The notes: generated by a model from the letters alone, not told the origin. A DNA stretch of 64,000 nucleotides from Palsa-506 sp963786975 (GCA_963786975.1 CAWBBE010000005.1:558001-622000), one strand, 5' to 3'. Shown: positions 37,007 through 47,183, counted from the first letter of the stretch. Made by a program: numbers and translations.

Positions 37007-39008
37007 GCGCGGCCACCGCAGCGGCCGCGTATACCGACCCCAGGACGCAACCAGTTAGGGTGCTGCGCTTACAGCGGATCGGTTACGCAGTCCTAGGCGT
37101 GCAACTGCTGGCATTCATGGTCTGGAGCACGCATCCTGTACCGCCGGTTCTCGCTCACCTACGACTTCGGGATGTACCACCAGGCCTGGTACCTGATCGC
37201 GCACGGGAACCTTGATCCGTACAACACGTTGCAGCGCTTGCCATTCTGGCAGGACCATTGCGAGTTCCTCATGTGGCCGTTGGCCCTGCTGTACTGGCTG
37301 TGGCCGCACGGACGTCACCCTGCTCTGGGTGCAGGATGCCTGCGTCGTCGGGGTCGAGGCGGTGGCATTCACCTGGATGTGCGAGCTAGCTGGACGCCAG
37401 CGCCAGGAGCGAGACTCCCAGTGGCTTGCCAGCGTCGGCCTTGTGCTGCTGGTCGCCAACCCGTGGACGTGGTGGACGATCACGCAGGACTTCCATATGG
37501 AGCCGTTGGAAGTCCTGTTCGCTGCGCTGCTTGCCTGGGATCTCGCGAATGGACGGCGACGGGCATGGGTCTGGGTGACGCCGCTCCTTGCCTGCGGTGA
37601 CGTCGCCAGCACTTACCTCATCGGCGTCGGGCTTGCGGGGGTGCTGGCCGGACGCGGCTTCCGGATGCGAGGTGCTGTTCTGGGGCTGCTTGGCGTGACT
37701 GCCATCTTGATCATCACGCTCGTCCACGGCAACAGAAGCTCCGGGGGGGGCCTCCATGCCTACGCATACCTGGCAACCGCCGGTCCTACCGGCTCATCGC
37801 TCAGCTTGTTTGCGATGGCGAAGGGGATCGTGACCCATCCGCTCCGGATACTGCAGGCGCTATGGGCCAAACGTATCGATATATGGGCGAACCTAGCGCC
37901 ATCCGGACTGCTGGGAGTCGCCTACGTGTGGCTCCTTCCCCTCTCCATGATCGTGCTGCTGGCAGATTACCTATGGCCCTCCTGGCTGTTCGCATCACCC
38001 GGTTTTCAGAACGTCCCCCTCTACCCTTTGCTGGCGGTGGGAACGGTGGCCGTGCTGGGCTGGCTCGCCGTGCGCCGCCGTCGGACGGCTTTCCTGCTGG
38101 CCGGCCTGCTCGCGGTGCAAGCAATCGGCTGGGCGGTGGTATGGGGATCACGGACACCGGGACAGTGGCTTAGGGTATCCAGCGCCAGCGCGGCGACGCT
38201 GGCTAGCGTCGCGGCTCGCATCCCGGCCACAGCTGAGGTAATCGCATCTCAGGGGGTGGTTGGCCGCCTGTCCGGGCGCAGTGACGTCCATCCGATCTTC
38301 GGGCCCGGGACGGTATCGGTCGGTCGAGGCGAAACCTGGTTCATTATCGCGCCTTTGGAGGGCATAGAAACTCAGAGCACGGCAAGCGCGACGGCACTGA
38401 TCGGGGAACTAGCCGACATGCTTCACGCCACACTCGTGAAGCACGCCAACGGTGTGTGGGCATTTCGCTGGCGCCCGCCGCCAGATGTGCACTCGATCCG
38501 CGTGCCGGGCAACTCTGCGGCCCTCCTGGCCTGGGCGGCACCGCTGGCGCCCGGTGCGGTAGCCAGGCGTGTCATGACCGGGCCAGCCGGCAACTGGCGT
38601 GTGACGTCGACCGGACGCAGGGGTTATGTGGCCGATGGGCTCGCCTGGCAGGAGCGGCCCGGCCGGTACCAGGCGCTGGTGAGCCTTTCGGCGTCCGGGC
38701 CGGTGAACGTAGAAGTCTGGAACGACACTGGAAGAGTGCTGCTCTCCCGGCGGAGCGTCCCCGCCACAACCGGGGTCGAGTCGGTCGTCCTCCCTGTGGA
38801 TGCAACGACTGCCTACCGTGCCAATATCTATTCGGGGTGGGGCCCGTTCCGGGCGCACCTCAACCCGCCGCGGCCGGGCCAGCGACTGGAGGTCCGGGTG
38901 TGGTCCGCGGGTACCGGGACGGTGAACGTCTACGGTGCCCACCTCACGCCAGCGGGTGGCGGCACCGGCCATCCTGAGGATGTGGACCGCACGGGCCGAA
39001 TTCATTGA
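37003..39008 (+). CDS. DUF2079 membrane protein, frameshifts near 37135 and 37308
   Basis: A membrane protein of about 667 aa. The start (MSAATAAAAYTDPRTQ) is at 37003 in the GT87 gene's tail. Removing one C near 37135 gives THLYRRFSLTYDFGMYHQAWY, and removing one G near 37308 gives WPHDVTLLWVQDA; the long frame then runs to 39008. YDFGMYHQAWY and FWQDHCEFLMWPLALLYWLWP are typical of DUF2079, a GT-C-like family with about ten helices. A soluble extracytoplasmic C-terminal region (about 200 residues) ends the protein. A run of eight G (37743-37750) inside the gene keeps frame. Probable role: a partner glycosyltransferase of the preceding gene. Confidence 0.65.
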
Positions 39009-39196
39009 TGGATGGGCTATTACAGAGATTATTCGGACTCAGTAAGTCCTGATGATATGTGTCCTGGTTCGAGATCATAGCAATACCGTCGCTCTTGCCA
39101 GATAAGTGCCGTAGTGAAGTACCAGTCACTGATTCCTTTAGCCAGAATTTGTGTTAAGACGTTAAGCATAGCCAACGCTGCGGGTAAGATTTTCGC
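39009..39196. other. A+T-rich upstream region of the GT2-methyltransferase gene
   Basis: About 190 bases with no gene. It is clearly less GC-rich than its surroundings and contains a GTTAAGACGTTAAGC direct repeat (two GTTAAG five bases apart) about 30 bases before the start at 39197, a likely promoter or activator site. A similar ACGTTAAG occurs upstream of the GT4 gene at about 47230. Confidence 0.4.
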
Positions 39197-40687
39197 GTGC
39201 GTTCCGCAGACGGGTGTAAAAGCCTGAGTGACAACGATGGTCTCCCTCGCATCGGTATTCTCGTGGTTGCCTACAATGCTGAGTCAACGCTCCGGGCCAC
39301 GTTGGACCGGGTTCCGGTGGGCTTCCGTGAGCGGATCGCCGAGGTGATCGTGCTCGACGACGCGAGCCACGACGACACTTTCGCCCACGGAAAAGCCTGG
39401 GCTGAGCGGCCTGACACGCCGCGGACCTTGGTGGTGCGACATACCAAGAACCTCGGCTATGGCGGTAATCAGAAGGCGGCATACAAGCTGGCGCTGGAGC
39501 GCGGGCTGGATATCGTGGTGCTCCTGCATGGGGATGGCCAGTACGCGCCGGAGCTGCTGCCGGAGATGGTGGCCCCGTTGGAGCGGGGCGAGTGCGATGC
39601 CGTGATGGGCTCCCGCATGATGGATAAGGGAGCCGCTCGCCGCGGTGGGATGCCGTTCTATAAGCTCGTTGGCAACCGAATCCTCACTCATGTCGAGAAT
39701 GCGCTGCTCGGTACTGAGCTGACCGAGTTCCATTCTGGATACCGGGCTTACAGCACCAAGGCGCTGCTGGATATTCCGTTTGAGCACAACACCGATGATT
39801 TCGACTTCGATACGCAGATCATCGTTCAGCTGATCCATGCCGGGAAGCGGATCCTGGAAATTCCGATTCCTACCTACTACGGCGACGAGATCTGCTACGT
39901 CAACGGCATGCGCTACGCCAAGGACGTGGTCAAGGACGTGCTCGAGTATCGTCTGGTGTCTATGGGATTCGGGACCGCGGAATGGGTGCCCAAGCCACAG
40001 GACTATGCGTTCAAGGACGGTGACGGATCCTCGCACGCGGTAATCCTGGGAAAGCTGGCCGGACTGCCGGGGGCCCGCATCCTCGACCTCGGCTGTTCCG
40101 GTGGCCTCTTCGCGGCCCACGCCCGGGCCGCCGGTCACGAGGTGACCGGCGTAGACCTCATGGAAATCCCGGGCGTGCGCGAACGCACCGACCACTTCGT
40201 CAAGGCCAGCCTCGAAGAGGGCATCCCGGGTGAGGTGGGTGACGGCTTCGACATCGTCGTCGCCGCGGACATCATCGAGCACCTGTCGCGCCCCGGTGCG
40301 GTACTGCGCGACATGCGCAAGGTACTGCGGCCAAGCGGTCAGGTGCTGCTCTCAGTTCCGAACTTCGCGCACTGGTATCCCCGGGCGAGGCTTGCTACCG
40401 GCCTGTTCGGATACGACCGCCGGGGCATCCTGGACGAGACGCACCTGCGCTTCTTCACTCGCGCGACCCTGCGTCGGCTGGTCCGGGCCAGCGGTTTCGA
40501 CATCTTGGAGGAACAAGCGACTGGGCTGCCGCTTCCGGCCATCTCCGAGGCGGACGGCCGGAAACTCCGGACTCTTCGCAAGATCGACAAGTCTCTGGTC
40601 CGCATCCGGCCGACCCTGTTCGGCTACCAGTACGTCCTGACGCTGACCCCGCATGCGAAGGACACGGTGCATGTCGAAGCCGTCTGA
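39197..40687 (+). CDS. GT2 glycosyltransferase fused to class I SAM methyltransferase
   Basis: A 496-aa two-domain enzyme. Residues 20-270 are a GT-A family 2 transferase: IGILVVAYNAESTLRATLD, VIVLDDASHDDT, NLGYGGNQKAAYKLA, the DxD-like HGDGQYAPE and the EFHSGYRAYS/DFDFDTQI segments typical of dolichol-phosphate-sugar-synthase-like members. Residues 285-496 are a methyltransferase: ILDLGCSGGLFAAHARAAGHEVTGVDL (SAM site), FDIVVAADIIEHLSRP and LLSVPNFAHWYPR. It probably makes a polyprenyl-phosphate sugar or transfers a sugar, and methylates a sugar or lipid. The GTG at 39197 is the earliest in-frame start; the frame is intact throughout. Confidence 0.85.
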   Translation: MRSADGCKSLSDNDGLPRIGILVVAYNAESTLRATLDRVPVGFRERIAEVIVLDDASHDDTFAHGKAWAERPDTPRTLVVRHTKNLGYGGNQKAAYKLALERGLDIVVLLHGDGQYAPELLPEMVAPLERGECDAVMGSRMMDKGAARRGGMPFYKLVGNRILTHVENALLGTELTEFHSGYRAYSTKALLDIPFEHNTDDFDFDTQIIVQLIHAGKRILEIPIPTYYGDEICYVNGMRYAKDVVKDVLEYRLVSMGFGTAEWVPKPQDYAFKDGDGSSHAVILGKLAGLPGARILDLGCSGGLFAAHARAAGHEVTGVDLMEIPGVRERTDHFVKASLEEGIPGEVGDGFDIVVAADIIEHLSRPGAVLRDMRKVLRPSGQVLLSVPNFAHWYPRARLATGLFGYDRRGILDETHLRFFTRATLRRLVRASGFDILEEQATGLPLPAISEADGRKLRTLRKIDKSLVRIRPTLFGYQYVLTLTPHAKDTVHVEAV

Positions 40688-40811
40688 TGTGGGTAGCCGC
40701 CCTCGCCGGGCTAAACACGTAGCCACGCTCTCGGTGAATGCGTCCGCGCAACCGCCGGAACGCCAGGAAGCAGGGCGTCCGAATCATAAAGAGACACCGA
40801 GGAGGCATCGC

Positions 40812-41183
40812 TTGTCCGTAGCAACTACGGCGCTGCTGCTGTTCGCCGTAACCGCCGCCGCCGTCGGCCAAGTGATGCTCAAGCACGGCATGCAGATCGC
40901 GTCAAGCCGCGCGGCCCAGGCCGGCGGCTCGCTGGCGGCCGGCGCGGCTACCTCGCCGTGGGTGCTGCTCGGACTTGCGGTTTTCGGCATCTCAGCGATT
41001 GCCTGGCTCGTCACGCTGTCTCGGGTGCCGCTGAGTGTCGCCTATCCATTCAACGCTCTCGGCTACCTAGGAATCCTGGCCGTGAGCATCCTCGTCCTGC
41101 ACGAACGCGCCAACGTCTTGACCTGGGCGGGCTCGCTCATGGTCGTGTCAGGGCTGATCGTCGTCGTCATGGCCCGGCCGTAA
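40812..41183 (+). CDS. SMR/ArnE-like small membrane transporter
   Basis: A 123-aa protein with four transmembrane helices (ALLLFAVTAAAVGQVMLKHGMQ; WVLLGLAVFGISAIAWLVTLSRVPLSVAYPF; NALGYLGILAVSILVLHERA; WAGSLMVVSGLIVVVMA). The Pro-x-Ser-x-Ala-Tyr-Pro turn and overall layout resemble small multidrug resistance and ArnE/ArnF undecaprenyl-phosphate-aminoarabinose flippase subunits. The TTG at 40812 is chosen because GAGGAGG lies six bases upstream; longer in-frame starts would add a hydrophilic head overlapping the preceding gene. Lying after the GT2 gene, it may flip the lipid-linked sugar made there. Confidence 0.75.
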   Translation: MSVATTALLLFAVTAAAVGQVMLKHGMQIASSRAAQAGGSLAAGAATSPWVLLGLAVFGISAIAWLVTLSRVPLSVAYPFNALGYLGILAVSILVLHERANVLTWAGSLMVVSGLIVVVMARP

Positions 41184-41285
41184 CAGACCGCACGCCGGGT
41201 TGCGGGGGACGCCCGGCCCCGATCTCAGCGCGGATCCGGGAGGCTGATGAGCCGATCCGGGCCCGGTCGGCCGAGCAGGGAACGG

Positions 41286-41990
41286 TCAGCCGGTCAGGTC
41301 GCGCACGCCGAGCTCGTCGGCCCTGGACAGCATCTCGGCCGGGTCGGCGTAGACCCGGTAGGCGCCGGCCCGCTCAAGTTCCTCGCGGCCGTAGCCGCCG
41401 GACATCAGCCCGATGCCGATCGCCCCGGCCCGGCGCGCCGCGAGCAGATCCCAGACGCTGTCGCCGACCACCATCGCGTCGCGCGGGTCGACGCCGAGCT
41501 GGGCGGCCGCGGCGAGGAACAGATCCGGGTCGGGCTTGGCCCGCCGCACCATGTCGCGGGTGATCATCGGAGTGTCGGCAGGCAGCCCCAGCATGCCCAG
41601 CGCATGCTTTGCCGTGGATCGGTACCCGCTGGTCGCGATCGCCCATGACACGCCGTGCCCGGTCAGGGCGGTCAGCAGCGCCGTGGCACCTGGCAGCGGC
41701 CGGACCGAGTCGACCTGGGCGAGGTACTCCTCGCCGTGCGCCTCCTGCAACATGGCGATGTCCGCGTCGGACAAGGTCCGGCCGGTCTCCCGCAGCAGGG
41801 CGGACACGAACAGCCCGCCGCTCATCCCGATCCGGCGGTGGATCCGCCATACGGACAGGTCGATGTCCAGCCGGGCCAGCGCGGCCCGCCAGGCGATCAC
41901 GTGCTGGTACACGCTGTCGATGAGCGTTCCGTCGAGATCGAAGAGAAAAGCCGGGCCAGGCGGCTCGGGATAGCTGGCAGGAGCAGTCAT
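41286..41990 (-). CDS. HAD-superfamily phosphatase (copy B of a duplicated pair)
   Basis: 234 aa, same length, start and orientation as the gene at 32151-32855. Motifs: FLFDLDGTLIDS, ATSGYR, RRAKPDPDLF, GDSVWDL. Identity to copy A is near complete in the first 60 and last 85 residues and lower in between (QADSVRPLPG/QVDSVRPLPG; SGRTATARLALPQ against SGYRSTAKHALGM). This mosaic pattern is what partial gene conversion produces. The ATG at 41990 shares about 20 bases of upstream flank with copy A. It closes the cassette 33155-41183 on the right. Confidence 0.9.
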   Translation of the reverse strand: MTAPASYPEPPGPAFLFDLDGTLIDSVYQHVIAWRAALARLDIDLSVWRIHRRIGMSGGLFVSALLRETGRTLSDADIAMLQEAHGEEYLAQVDSVRPLPGATALLTALTGHGVSWAIATSGYRSTAKHALGMLGLPADTPMITRDMVRRAKPDPDLFLAAAAQLGVDPRDAMVVGDSVWDLLAARRAGAIGIGLMSGGYGREELERAGAYRVYADPAEMLSRADELGVRDLTG

Positions 41991-42046
41991 GCCACCAGTC
42001 TGCCCACCGGGTCGGCTGCCGCTGGTGGCCGGGCAGTCGCCGGCTA

Positions 42047-43186
42047 TCAGTCGCGCCCTGACAGCTGCCAGTAGATCGCTTCGAGCGCACGCGCGTTGAT
42101 CCCCCCGTGTTCGCGGGTCAGGATGAACTGCCGATTGTTGCACTGGTCTGCCTTGTTGGGTGACGCGCACCGCAAGTGCTTCGCCAGGCTAGTCGTGATG
42201 GGTTCGCGGAGCAGATCTGCGACGATGCCATCGTTGATCATCTCGTGGTAGGGCGCGATGTCAGAGAGCACGAGCCGACAGCCAGCCAGGGCGGCCTCAA
42301 GCACCGACGAACTGCGCTGGTCGGCGGGCGGAATCGACACTGCGATGTCGCTGGCGCACATGAGCTCGAAGGTCTGTTCTGGAGTAAGCGTACGTTCCAC
42401 CATTAGCATCCGGTCTCGGCAGGCGCTCGCCGTATCCCGGAGCCGGGCCAGGTAGCTGTCTTTTGCCCGCCGCGCTGATTCCCGATCCGGGCGGTGGCCG
42501 CTGAGCACTACAAGAAATAGCTCGGGTCGGCCGACTGCGGCGCGCGCGAATGCCGACACGATTTCCAGAGTCCGGTATGTGGCAGCCGCACTGCGGACCG
42601 AGAGCACAACGGTCGCGTCGGCGGGGATGCCGAAGGCATCCCGGACGCTGCCGGGGGAGATCGAGTTTCGTGCGGCGATCAGGTTCTCGGCGACTCCCCA
42701 GGAATAGACCCGCGTCCGGGCCGGCAGCACGCGATAGCGCTCGATCATCTCTGCCGCGAATTCCGATGATGTGGACAGTACGAGATCGGCTCGGCGCGCC
42801 GCGAGCCGGACGATGGCTGCGCGCCCGACGGAATTTTGCGCGGCGTGCAATTCGCTGCCCCACGGGGTCACCACCCGTGCGGGACCGCGCGGGAGCGCTA
42901 GCGAGAGCAGTCCGTGTGCGCCAAGGGAGTGAATATGGACCACGTCTGGACGAGCTTTCCGGATCAGCCGACGAAGCCAGACTGCTGCCTGAGGCACGCG
43001 ATGCACCGGACTGGCCCCGGCGGCGGGCGCGATTCGGATTTCCGAGCCGACAAGTTCAGGACCCAGCTGCCAGCTGGCCACGATGACTCGATGCCCGGCG
43101 CTGCTCAGCGTCGTCGCGCACCGGCGGATATGCACAGAACTGGCCGGGCCGACCAATACGATGACCAAGCCGCGGTGGTCAGGCAC
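42047..43186 (-). CDS. GT4-family glycosyltransferase
   Basis: A 379-aa GT-B enzyme. N-terminal Rossmann half: VIVLVGPASSVHIRRCATTLSSAGHRV, then ARPDVVHIHSLGAHGLL and VVTPWGSEL. C-terminal half: TVVLSVRSAAATYRTLEIVSAFARA, ASDIAVSIPPADQRSSSVLEAALAGCRLVLSD, where the usual E-x7-E appears as SVLEAALAG. The start GTG at 43186 precedes MPDHRGLVIVLVG. It lies 62 bases downstream of another GT4 gene on the same strand. It is intact and probably adds one sugar to the repeat unit on undecaprenyl phosphate in the cytoplasm. Confidence 0.82.
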   Translation of the reverse strand: MPDHRGLVIVLVGPASSVHIRRCATTLSSAGHRVIVASWQLGPELVGSEIRIAPAAGASPVHRVPQAAVWLRRLIRKARPDVVHIHSLGAHGLLSLALPRGPARVVTPWGSELHAAQNSVGRAAIVRLAARRADLVLSTSSEFAAEMIERYRVLPARTRVYSWGVAENLIAARNSISPGSVRDAFGIPADATVVLSVRSAAATYRTLEIVSAFARAAVGRPELFLVVLSGHRPDRESARRAKDSYLARLRDTASACRDRMLMVERTLTPEQTFELMCASDIAVSIPPADQRSSSVLEAALAGCRLVLSDIAPYHEMINDGIVADLLREPITTSLAKHLRCASPNKADQCNNRQFILTREHGGINARALEAIYWQLSGRD

Positions 43187-43248
43187 TACTCACGCCGCCC
43201 TGCCACGGTCAGGGCAAGGGGTGTCTGCTTCTGGTCGGTCCCCCGGCT

Positions 43249-44430
43249 TCATGAGGCCTTCCTTATTCGCTTGCGACCGAGCGCCTCCCGATAAAGTGCC
43301 TCCAGCTCCGCCACCGTGGCATTGAGGTCAAACAAGCGCAGGCAGTGGTCACGGCCGTGGCTGCCCATTTCCTCGCGCCGTGCCGGGTCGGCGAGCAGTT
43401 CCGCGGTGGCGTTGGCCAAGGCGACTGGGTCACCCGGCCGGACCAGCAGGCCCGTCTGCCTGTGCAGCACGATGTCCGGTGTCCCGCCGACGTCGGTGGC
43501 AACGACACCCTTCCGCAACAGCAGTGCCTCGGCGATCACATGGCTAGCTCCCTCGGAGAGAGATGGGCTGACGACGATATCCAGCCCGGCAAGCACGGTG
43601 GCAACGTCGCTGCGATGTCCGATAAAACGGACTTTCTCAGCCAGCCCGAGTGCGGCTGCTCTGGTCTCAAGACTATGCCTGTATCCTCCTGTTCCGATCA
43701 TTTCGTCACCGACCACGAAGATCTGTACACCAGGCACCCGTGTGACCAGAAGCGGTGCAGCGTCAATGAAGACCTCGTGGCCTTTGATGCCGATTTCCCG
43801 GTAAGCCCGAAGGTGACTGGGGTACATGTACGCCAGCATGCCAACGGCGGGGGTTTCGTCAGTGAGCCCGAACTCGCTGCGGAACGCCGAGCGCGGGGTC
43901 AGGGGATCGATGGACCGCACGTCGAAGCCGTAGTAGTTGGTGGCCACCGCCTGGGCCCCCATGTCCCGGTACCAGCCGGTGATTGCCTGGCAGCAACCGA
44001 TAATCAGGTCGTCGCGGGAGAGCGTCCACTGATCGAGCAATCGGTACAGGTGGCTGTGCACGTGGGCCATGCCCGGCAGCTGAGCCACCCTAAGCGGTTG
44101 CCGGCAGCCGACTGTGGCCAGGCGGCAGGACAGCACCGCCTTGAGCAGATGCGAGTGAATGACATCCGGCTGGAAGGCGCGGATGAAACGCCGCAATTGC
44201 AGTTCCGCCGCGATGACCCTGAACTGCTGGTGCAACCGTCTTCCCTTGAACGGGATAATAGCGACCTTGATGCCCGCAGCCTGCAGTCGTTCGGCCAGCG
44301 GCCCGCTTCCCGGCAGCACCACCTGAACGGTGTGCCCCAGCCTGGCCAGGCCCGTGACCTGGTCATAGAACCAATCGCCGCCGACTGCCGTGGCCACGAC
44401 CTGGAGAATGCGCAGCGGCCGGTCAGACAT
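43249..44430 (-). CDS. GT4-family glycosyltransferase
   Basis: A 393-aa GT-B enzyme with standard GT4 features: ILQVVATAVGGDWFYDQVTGLARLGHTV at the N-terminus (nucleotide-sugar loop), DVIHSHLLKAV, an AYMYPSHLR segment, GVQIFVVGDEMIGTGGYR, VRFIGHRSDVATVLAGLDIVVSPSLSEGASHVIAEALLLRKGVVATDVGGTPDIV (E-x7-E region SEGASHVIAEALL). It overlaps the Wzy-like gene end by eight bases at 44423-44430. Frame intact. Together with the gene at 42047 it should assemble the polymer repeat unit. Confidence 0.85.
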   Translation of the reverse strand: MSDRPLRILQVVATAVGGDWFYDQVTGLARLGHTVQVVLPGSGPLAERLQAAGIKVAIIPFKGRRLHQQFRVIAAELQLRRFIRAFQPDVIHSHLLKAVLSCRLATVGCRQPLRVAQLPGMAHVHSHLYRLLDQWTLSRDDLIIGCCQAITGWYRDMGAQAVATNYYGFDVRSIDPLTPRSAFRSEFGLTDETPAVGMLAYMYPSHLRAYREIGIKGHEVFIDAAPLLVTRVPGVQIFVVGDEMIGTGGYRHSLETRAAALGLAEKVRFIGHRSDVATVLAGLDIVVSPSLSEGASHVIAEALLLRKGVVATDVGGTPDIVLHRQTGLLVRPGDPVALANATAELLADPARREEMGSHGRDHCLRLFDLNATVAELEALYREALGRKRIRKAS

Positions 44431-45823
44431 TGCTAGCGGCTCTCATCAGGGAGGTGAGCCTGATGTCGCCAGCGACCCGGCTTTGAGGATAGCGCTCCCT
44501 CGCCGCGTGCCTGGCGGCTAGGACAACGAGCAGGAATGCCGCAAGGACTGCGGTCGCGAACATTGGGTCACCGAAGAGCGAGCACACTCCTATGCCGACG
44601 AAGGCCAGGACTGCGCTCTCCCCGACCCAGTCGTTGGCTTGTACGACGGCCCATGCCGCGCGCCACCCCACCACGATCAGGGTGCCCAGCAGGACAGCAC
44701 CGACAAGGCCGGTCTGCGACAGCACTGTCAGGAAGATGTTGTGGGCGTAGTTCAGCCCGGCGAAGTTCACCGCGCTGACGTTGTAGTTCCCTGTGTCCTG
44801 GTAGTACGCAGGGAGCAGGGAGGAGAAGTGCAGATAGCCGATGCCCACCAGCGGTTGGTGCCAGAACATGCGCAGCGCGCTGCGCCACAGATTTAGCCGG
44901 GTAGCCGAGGAGCCGTCCAGGCCACTGCTGCTCCAGACGCTGCCTATCCGGGCGGCGACCGCGGCAGGCAGTACAGGTATTAGGCACAACGCGGCGACCG
45001 CGGCGATGATCAGGCCGCGGACCGAACGGCGTACTACGAAGACGGCGAGCACGGCCAGCGCGCCGAAATAGGACGACCGGCTGAACGAGTAAGCTACCCC
45101 GGCCGCAAGCACGGCTATCGCTGCGAACATAGCGAGCCTGGCCATGCTGTGCCGAGCCCGAGCGCACCGGGCAAGCAGCACGCACAGGGCGAGGACAAAA
45201 AGGGCGCCCTCGGTGTTGTGGTTCAGGGAACCCGTCTGGCTTGCGGCAGCCGCGGCGCTGTTGACCGTCGAGAGATTGGCATATGTGGCGACAGCCGAGC
45301 GGGACGTCGGGATCTCCGCAGCCGCAACGAGTGCCGTAGCGAAGGCGAATACGAGCAGGGCGCGGCGAGTGGCGACGTCGTTTCCCGTGATCAAGGGCAT
45401 GCATACCAGCAATGCGCTGAGCGCGAGCAATCCCCGCAAGTCGTGGCCGCTAATGCCGATCCCGCCGACCACCGTTGCCGATAGCAGGAAATAGCCGACG
45501 ATCGCGGCGCCAAGAGCTACTGCCGGCGCCCGCGGCCGCGTCGTCCTGCCCGCAGCGAGCCGCCCGGCCAGGCAGGCGACGACGATCAGTAGTAGGTCCT
45601 GGTCGGAAATCAGTTTGATGCCGAACGTCGTCTGCGAGACAGGCAGGGCGATCGCGAGCGTGTAAAGGCCGGTGTCCGGTGCGGCGACGATAAGCAGCAA
45701 GATCAAGGCGCCCAGCAGGGCACTCACTGTCGCTGTGTCGCGGATGGAGAGCGCCGCCACGCCCAGTGCGGCCACCACTGCGGCGCAACCGAGCGCGATC
45801 TGCCGCGCACGGATGGCCGTCAC
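44423..45823 (-). CDS. O-antigen ligase/polymerase (Wzy-like) membrane protein
   Basis: A 466-aa protein with about twelve helices and a large extracytoplasmic loop containing NLWRSALRMFWHQPLVGIGYLHF, HNIFLTVLSQTGLVG and related residues, the typical Wzy_C/O-antigen ligase signature (RxxxW...P..G.G, HN.yl..l...G..G). It polymerises or ligates lipid-linked repeat units on the outer face. The GTG at 45823 (VTAIRARQIALG) is preferred to an upstream ATG-equivalent in the overlapping Wzx frame; it would overlap a Wzx stop as GTGA. It overlaps the downstream GT4 gene by eight bases. Confidence 0.82.
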   Translation of the reverse strand: MTAIRARQIALGCAAVVAALGVAALSIRDTATVSALLGALILLLIVAAPDTGLYTLAIALPVSQTTFGIKLISDQDLLLIVVACLAGRLAAGRTTRPRAPAVALGAAIVGYFLLSATVVGGIGISGHDLRGLLALSALLVCMPLITGNDVATRRALLVFAFATALVAAAEIPTSRSAVATYANLSTVNSAAAAASQTGSLNHNTEGALFVLALCVLLARCARARHSMARLAMFAAIAVLAAGVAYSFSRSSYFGALAVLAVFVVRRSVRGLIIAAVAALCLIPVLPAAVAARIGSVWSSSGLDGSSATRLNLWRSALRMFWHQPLVGIGYLHFSSLLPAYYQDTGNYNVSAVNFAGLNYAHNIFLTVLSQTGLVGAVLLGTLIVVGWRAAWAVVQANDWVGESAVLAFVGIGVCSLFGDPMFATAVLAAFLLVVLAARHAARERYPQSRVAGDIRLTSLMRAASNV

Positions 45824-47077
45824 GCCCGCACTCGCGACCTGCCGGGTTCCGCGACAGCACCTTCGCGCCGCACACCTCACGCCAGCAAGCAGGCCATCTC
45901 TGCGGAAGCCGACGAGGATGAATGCGGCAAATACCCGCGTAGCCCACCGAGTCAGCGATTCCAGCTCCGACCACTCCGGACAATGGGACTAGCACCAAGA
46001 GGGATAGCAGCCCAGCGGCCGCTCCGCCTGCTGAAGCGATGACGACTGGCCGCAGATTGTCAGTGGCGGCGAGATAAGTTTGCGCGGTGCGGACTGCGCT
46101 GAAGATGACCAGGCCTGGGAGCATGCACCAGATGACAGCCACGGATCCGCGGAATGCCGTGCCATAGACAAGGGGAACGACTGTTGGCACGGCCACGGCG
46201 ACCGCTGCCGCCAGGGCAGCGGTGCTGGCCAGCACGGCGGTGCCGATCCGGGTTGCCGCGGCCCGGTTTGCTGCGCCCGAGGTCACTCGCGGGAAGAGGA
46301 TCATCCCGACTGCGACTGGTAGCAGCAGGATCCCCTCGGCGAACGGCAGCGCGATGGCATATAGGGCCACGGCTGTCGTCCCGGCCAGCAGTTGGATGAC
46401 CGGAATGTCCATGCGCAGCATGCCGTACTGCACGACGTTCGGCAGGTAGGCGCGCATCGCGTAGCTCCGGTACTCACGCATAGGCACCCGGTCACCGTCG
46501 GGGCTCACTCTGCTGATCGCCAATAGCAGCAGCGCAGCTATGCTCAGCACTTGGCTCATGCCGTAAGCGACGAAACAAGCGAGGACTGTGCAGTGCCCGT
46601 ACACCAGCAGCGCGATGACCGCGGCGAGGTATACCGCCATTGCACCGGCCGTCACCAGGTTGTAAGTGGCGATGCGCCCGCGGCCGACCTCCGCCGCTCC
46701 GAGCAGGGTCAATAGCAAGACTGCGGGGCACAGCGCCGCGCTCATGAGGGCAAGCCAGGGGCTCAGGCCAAGACGCGCTGACGACCACACCAAACCGGCG
46801 AGCCACCAGGCCGCCGCCATGCGGCGGAGCCTGCCAGCAGCGAGAACTTCAAAGCCCGGCCGACGGCTTGGCGGAATGCGGAATGAGAACGGCGCAGCGA
46901 ACCGGAAATTGGCGGTGTCCATGCCGAGCAGGCCGATGATGCTGATCACTCCGGGTACCGCCACTACCACTGCCAACTGGCCCCGTCCGTGTGGGCCCAA
47001 CGCGCGGGCGACGATGACGGCCGCCTGCCAAAGCTGAGGACGGCGGCACCTAGCCGCGCGCCAACCGTGGCCGCCAC
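45820..47077 (-). CDS. Wzx-type polysaccharide flippase, frameshifts near 47033 and 45930
   Basis: A MATE-superfamily flippase of about 420 aa. The core (SFWQAAVIVARALGPHGRGQLAV, then MDTANFRFAAP, PNVVQYGMLRMDIPVIQLLAGTTAVALYAIA, AIWCMLPGL-like VIWCMLPGLVIFSAVRTAQTYLAATDNLRPVV, SGVVGAGIADSVGY) is continuous and shows 10-12 helices typical of Wzx/O-unit exporters. The N-terminal VAATVGARLGAAVLSF lies in another frame and is joined by adding one T near 47033. At the C-terminus a one-base loss near 45930 lets the frame continue as AAFILVGFRRDGLL. The exact stop is uncertain; a TGA overlapping the Wzy GTG at 45820-45822 is the natural end. Confidence 0.65.
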
Positions 47078-47183
47078 GAGCCGCAGCCGGATTCAGGAAG
47101 GCTCCACGCGCGGAGCCTCCGCATCGCTTGTAGGGGCAACTCGGGCAAGCGTCGTGCAGATGCGCGCAACCGACAGCCCCCAC

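Noticed and set aside
34849..37215. One 788-aa protein from 34849 to 37215
   Set aside because: After about 36603 this frame is nonsense; the true C-terminus reads in the next frame to 37006, and the last part is the start of the DUF2079 gene.
32151..41990. Cassette between the HAD copies as a transposon
   Set aside because: No transposase, terminal inverted repeats or target duplications are visible; direct gene duplication with recombination explains it better.
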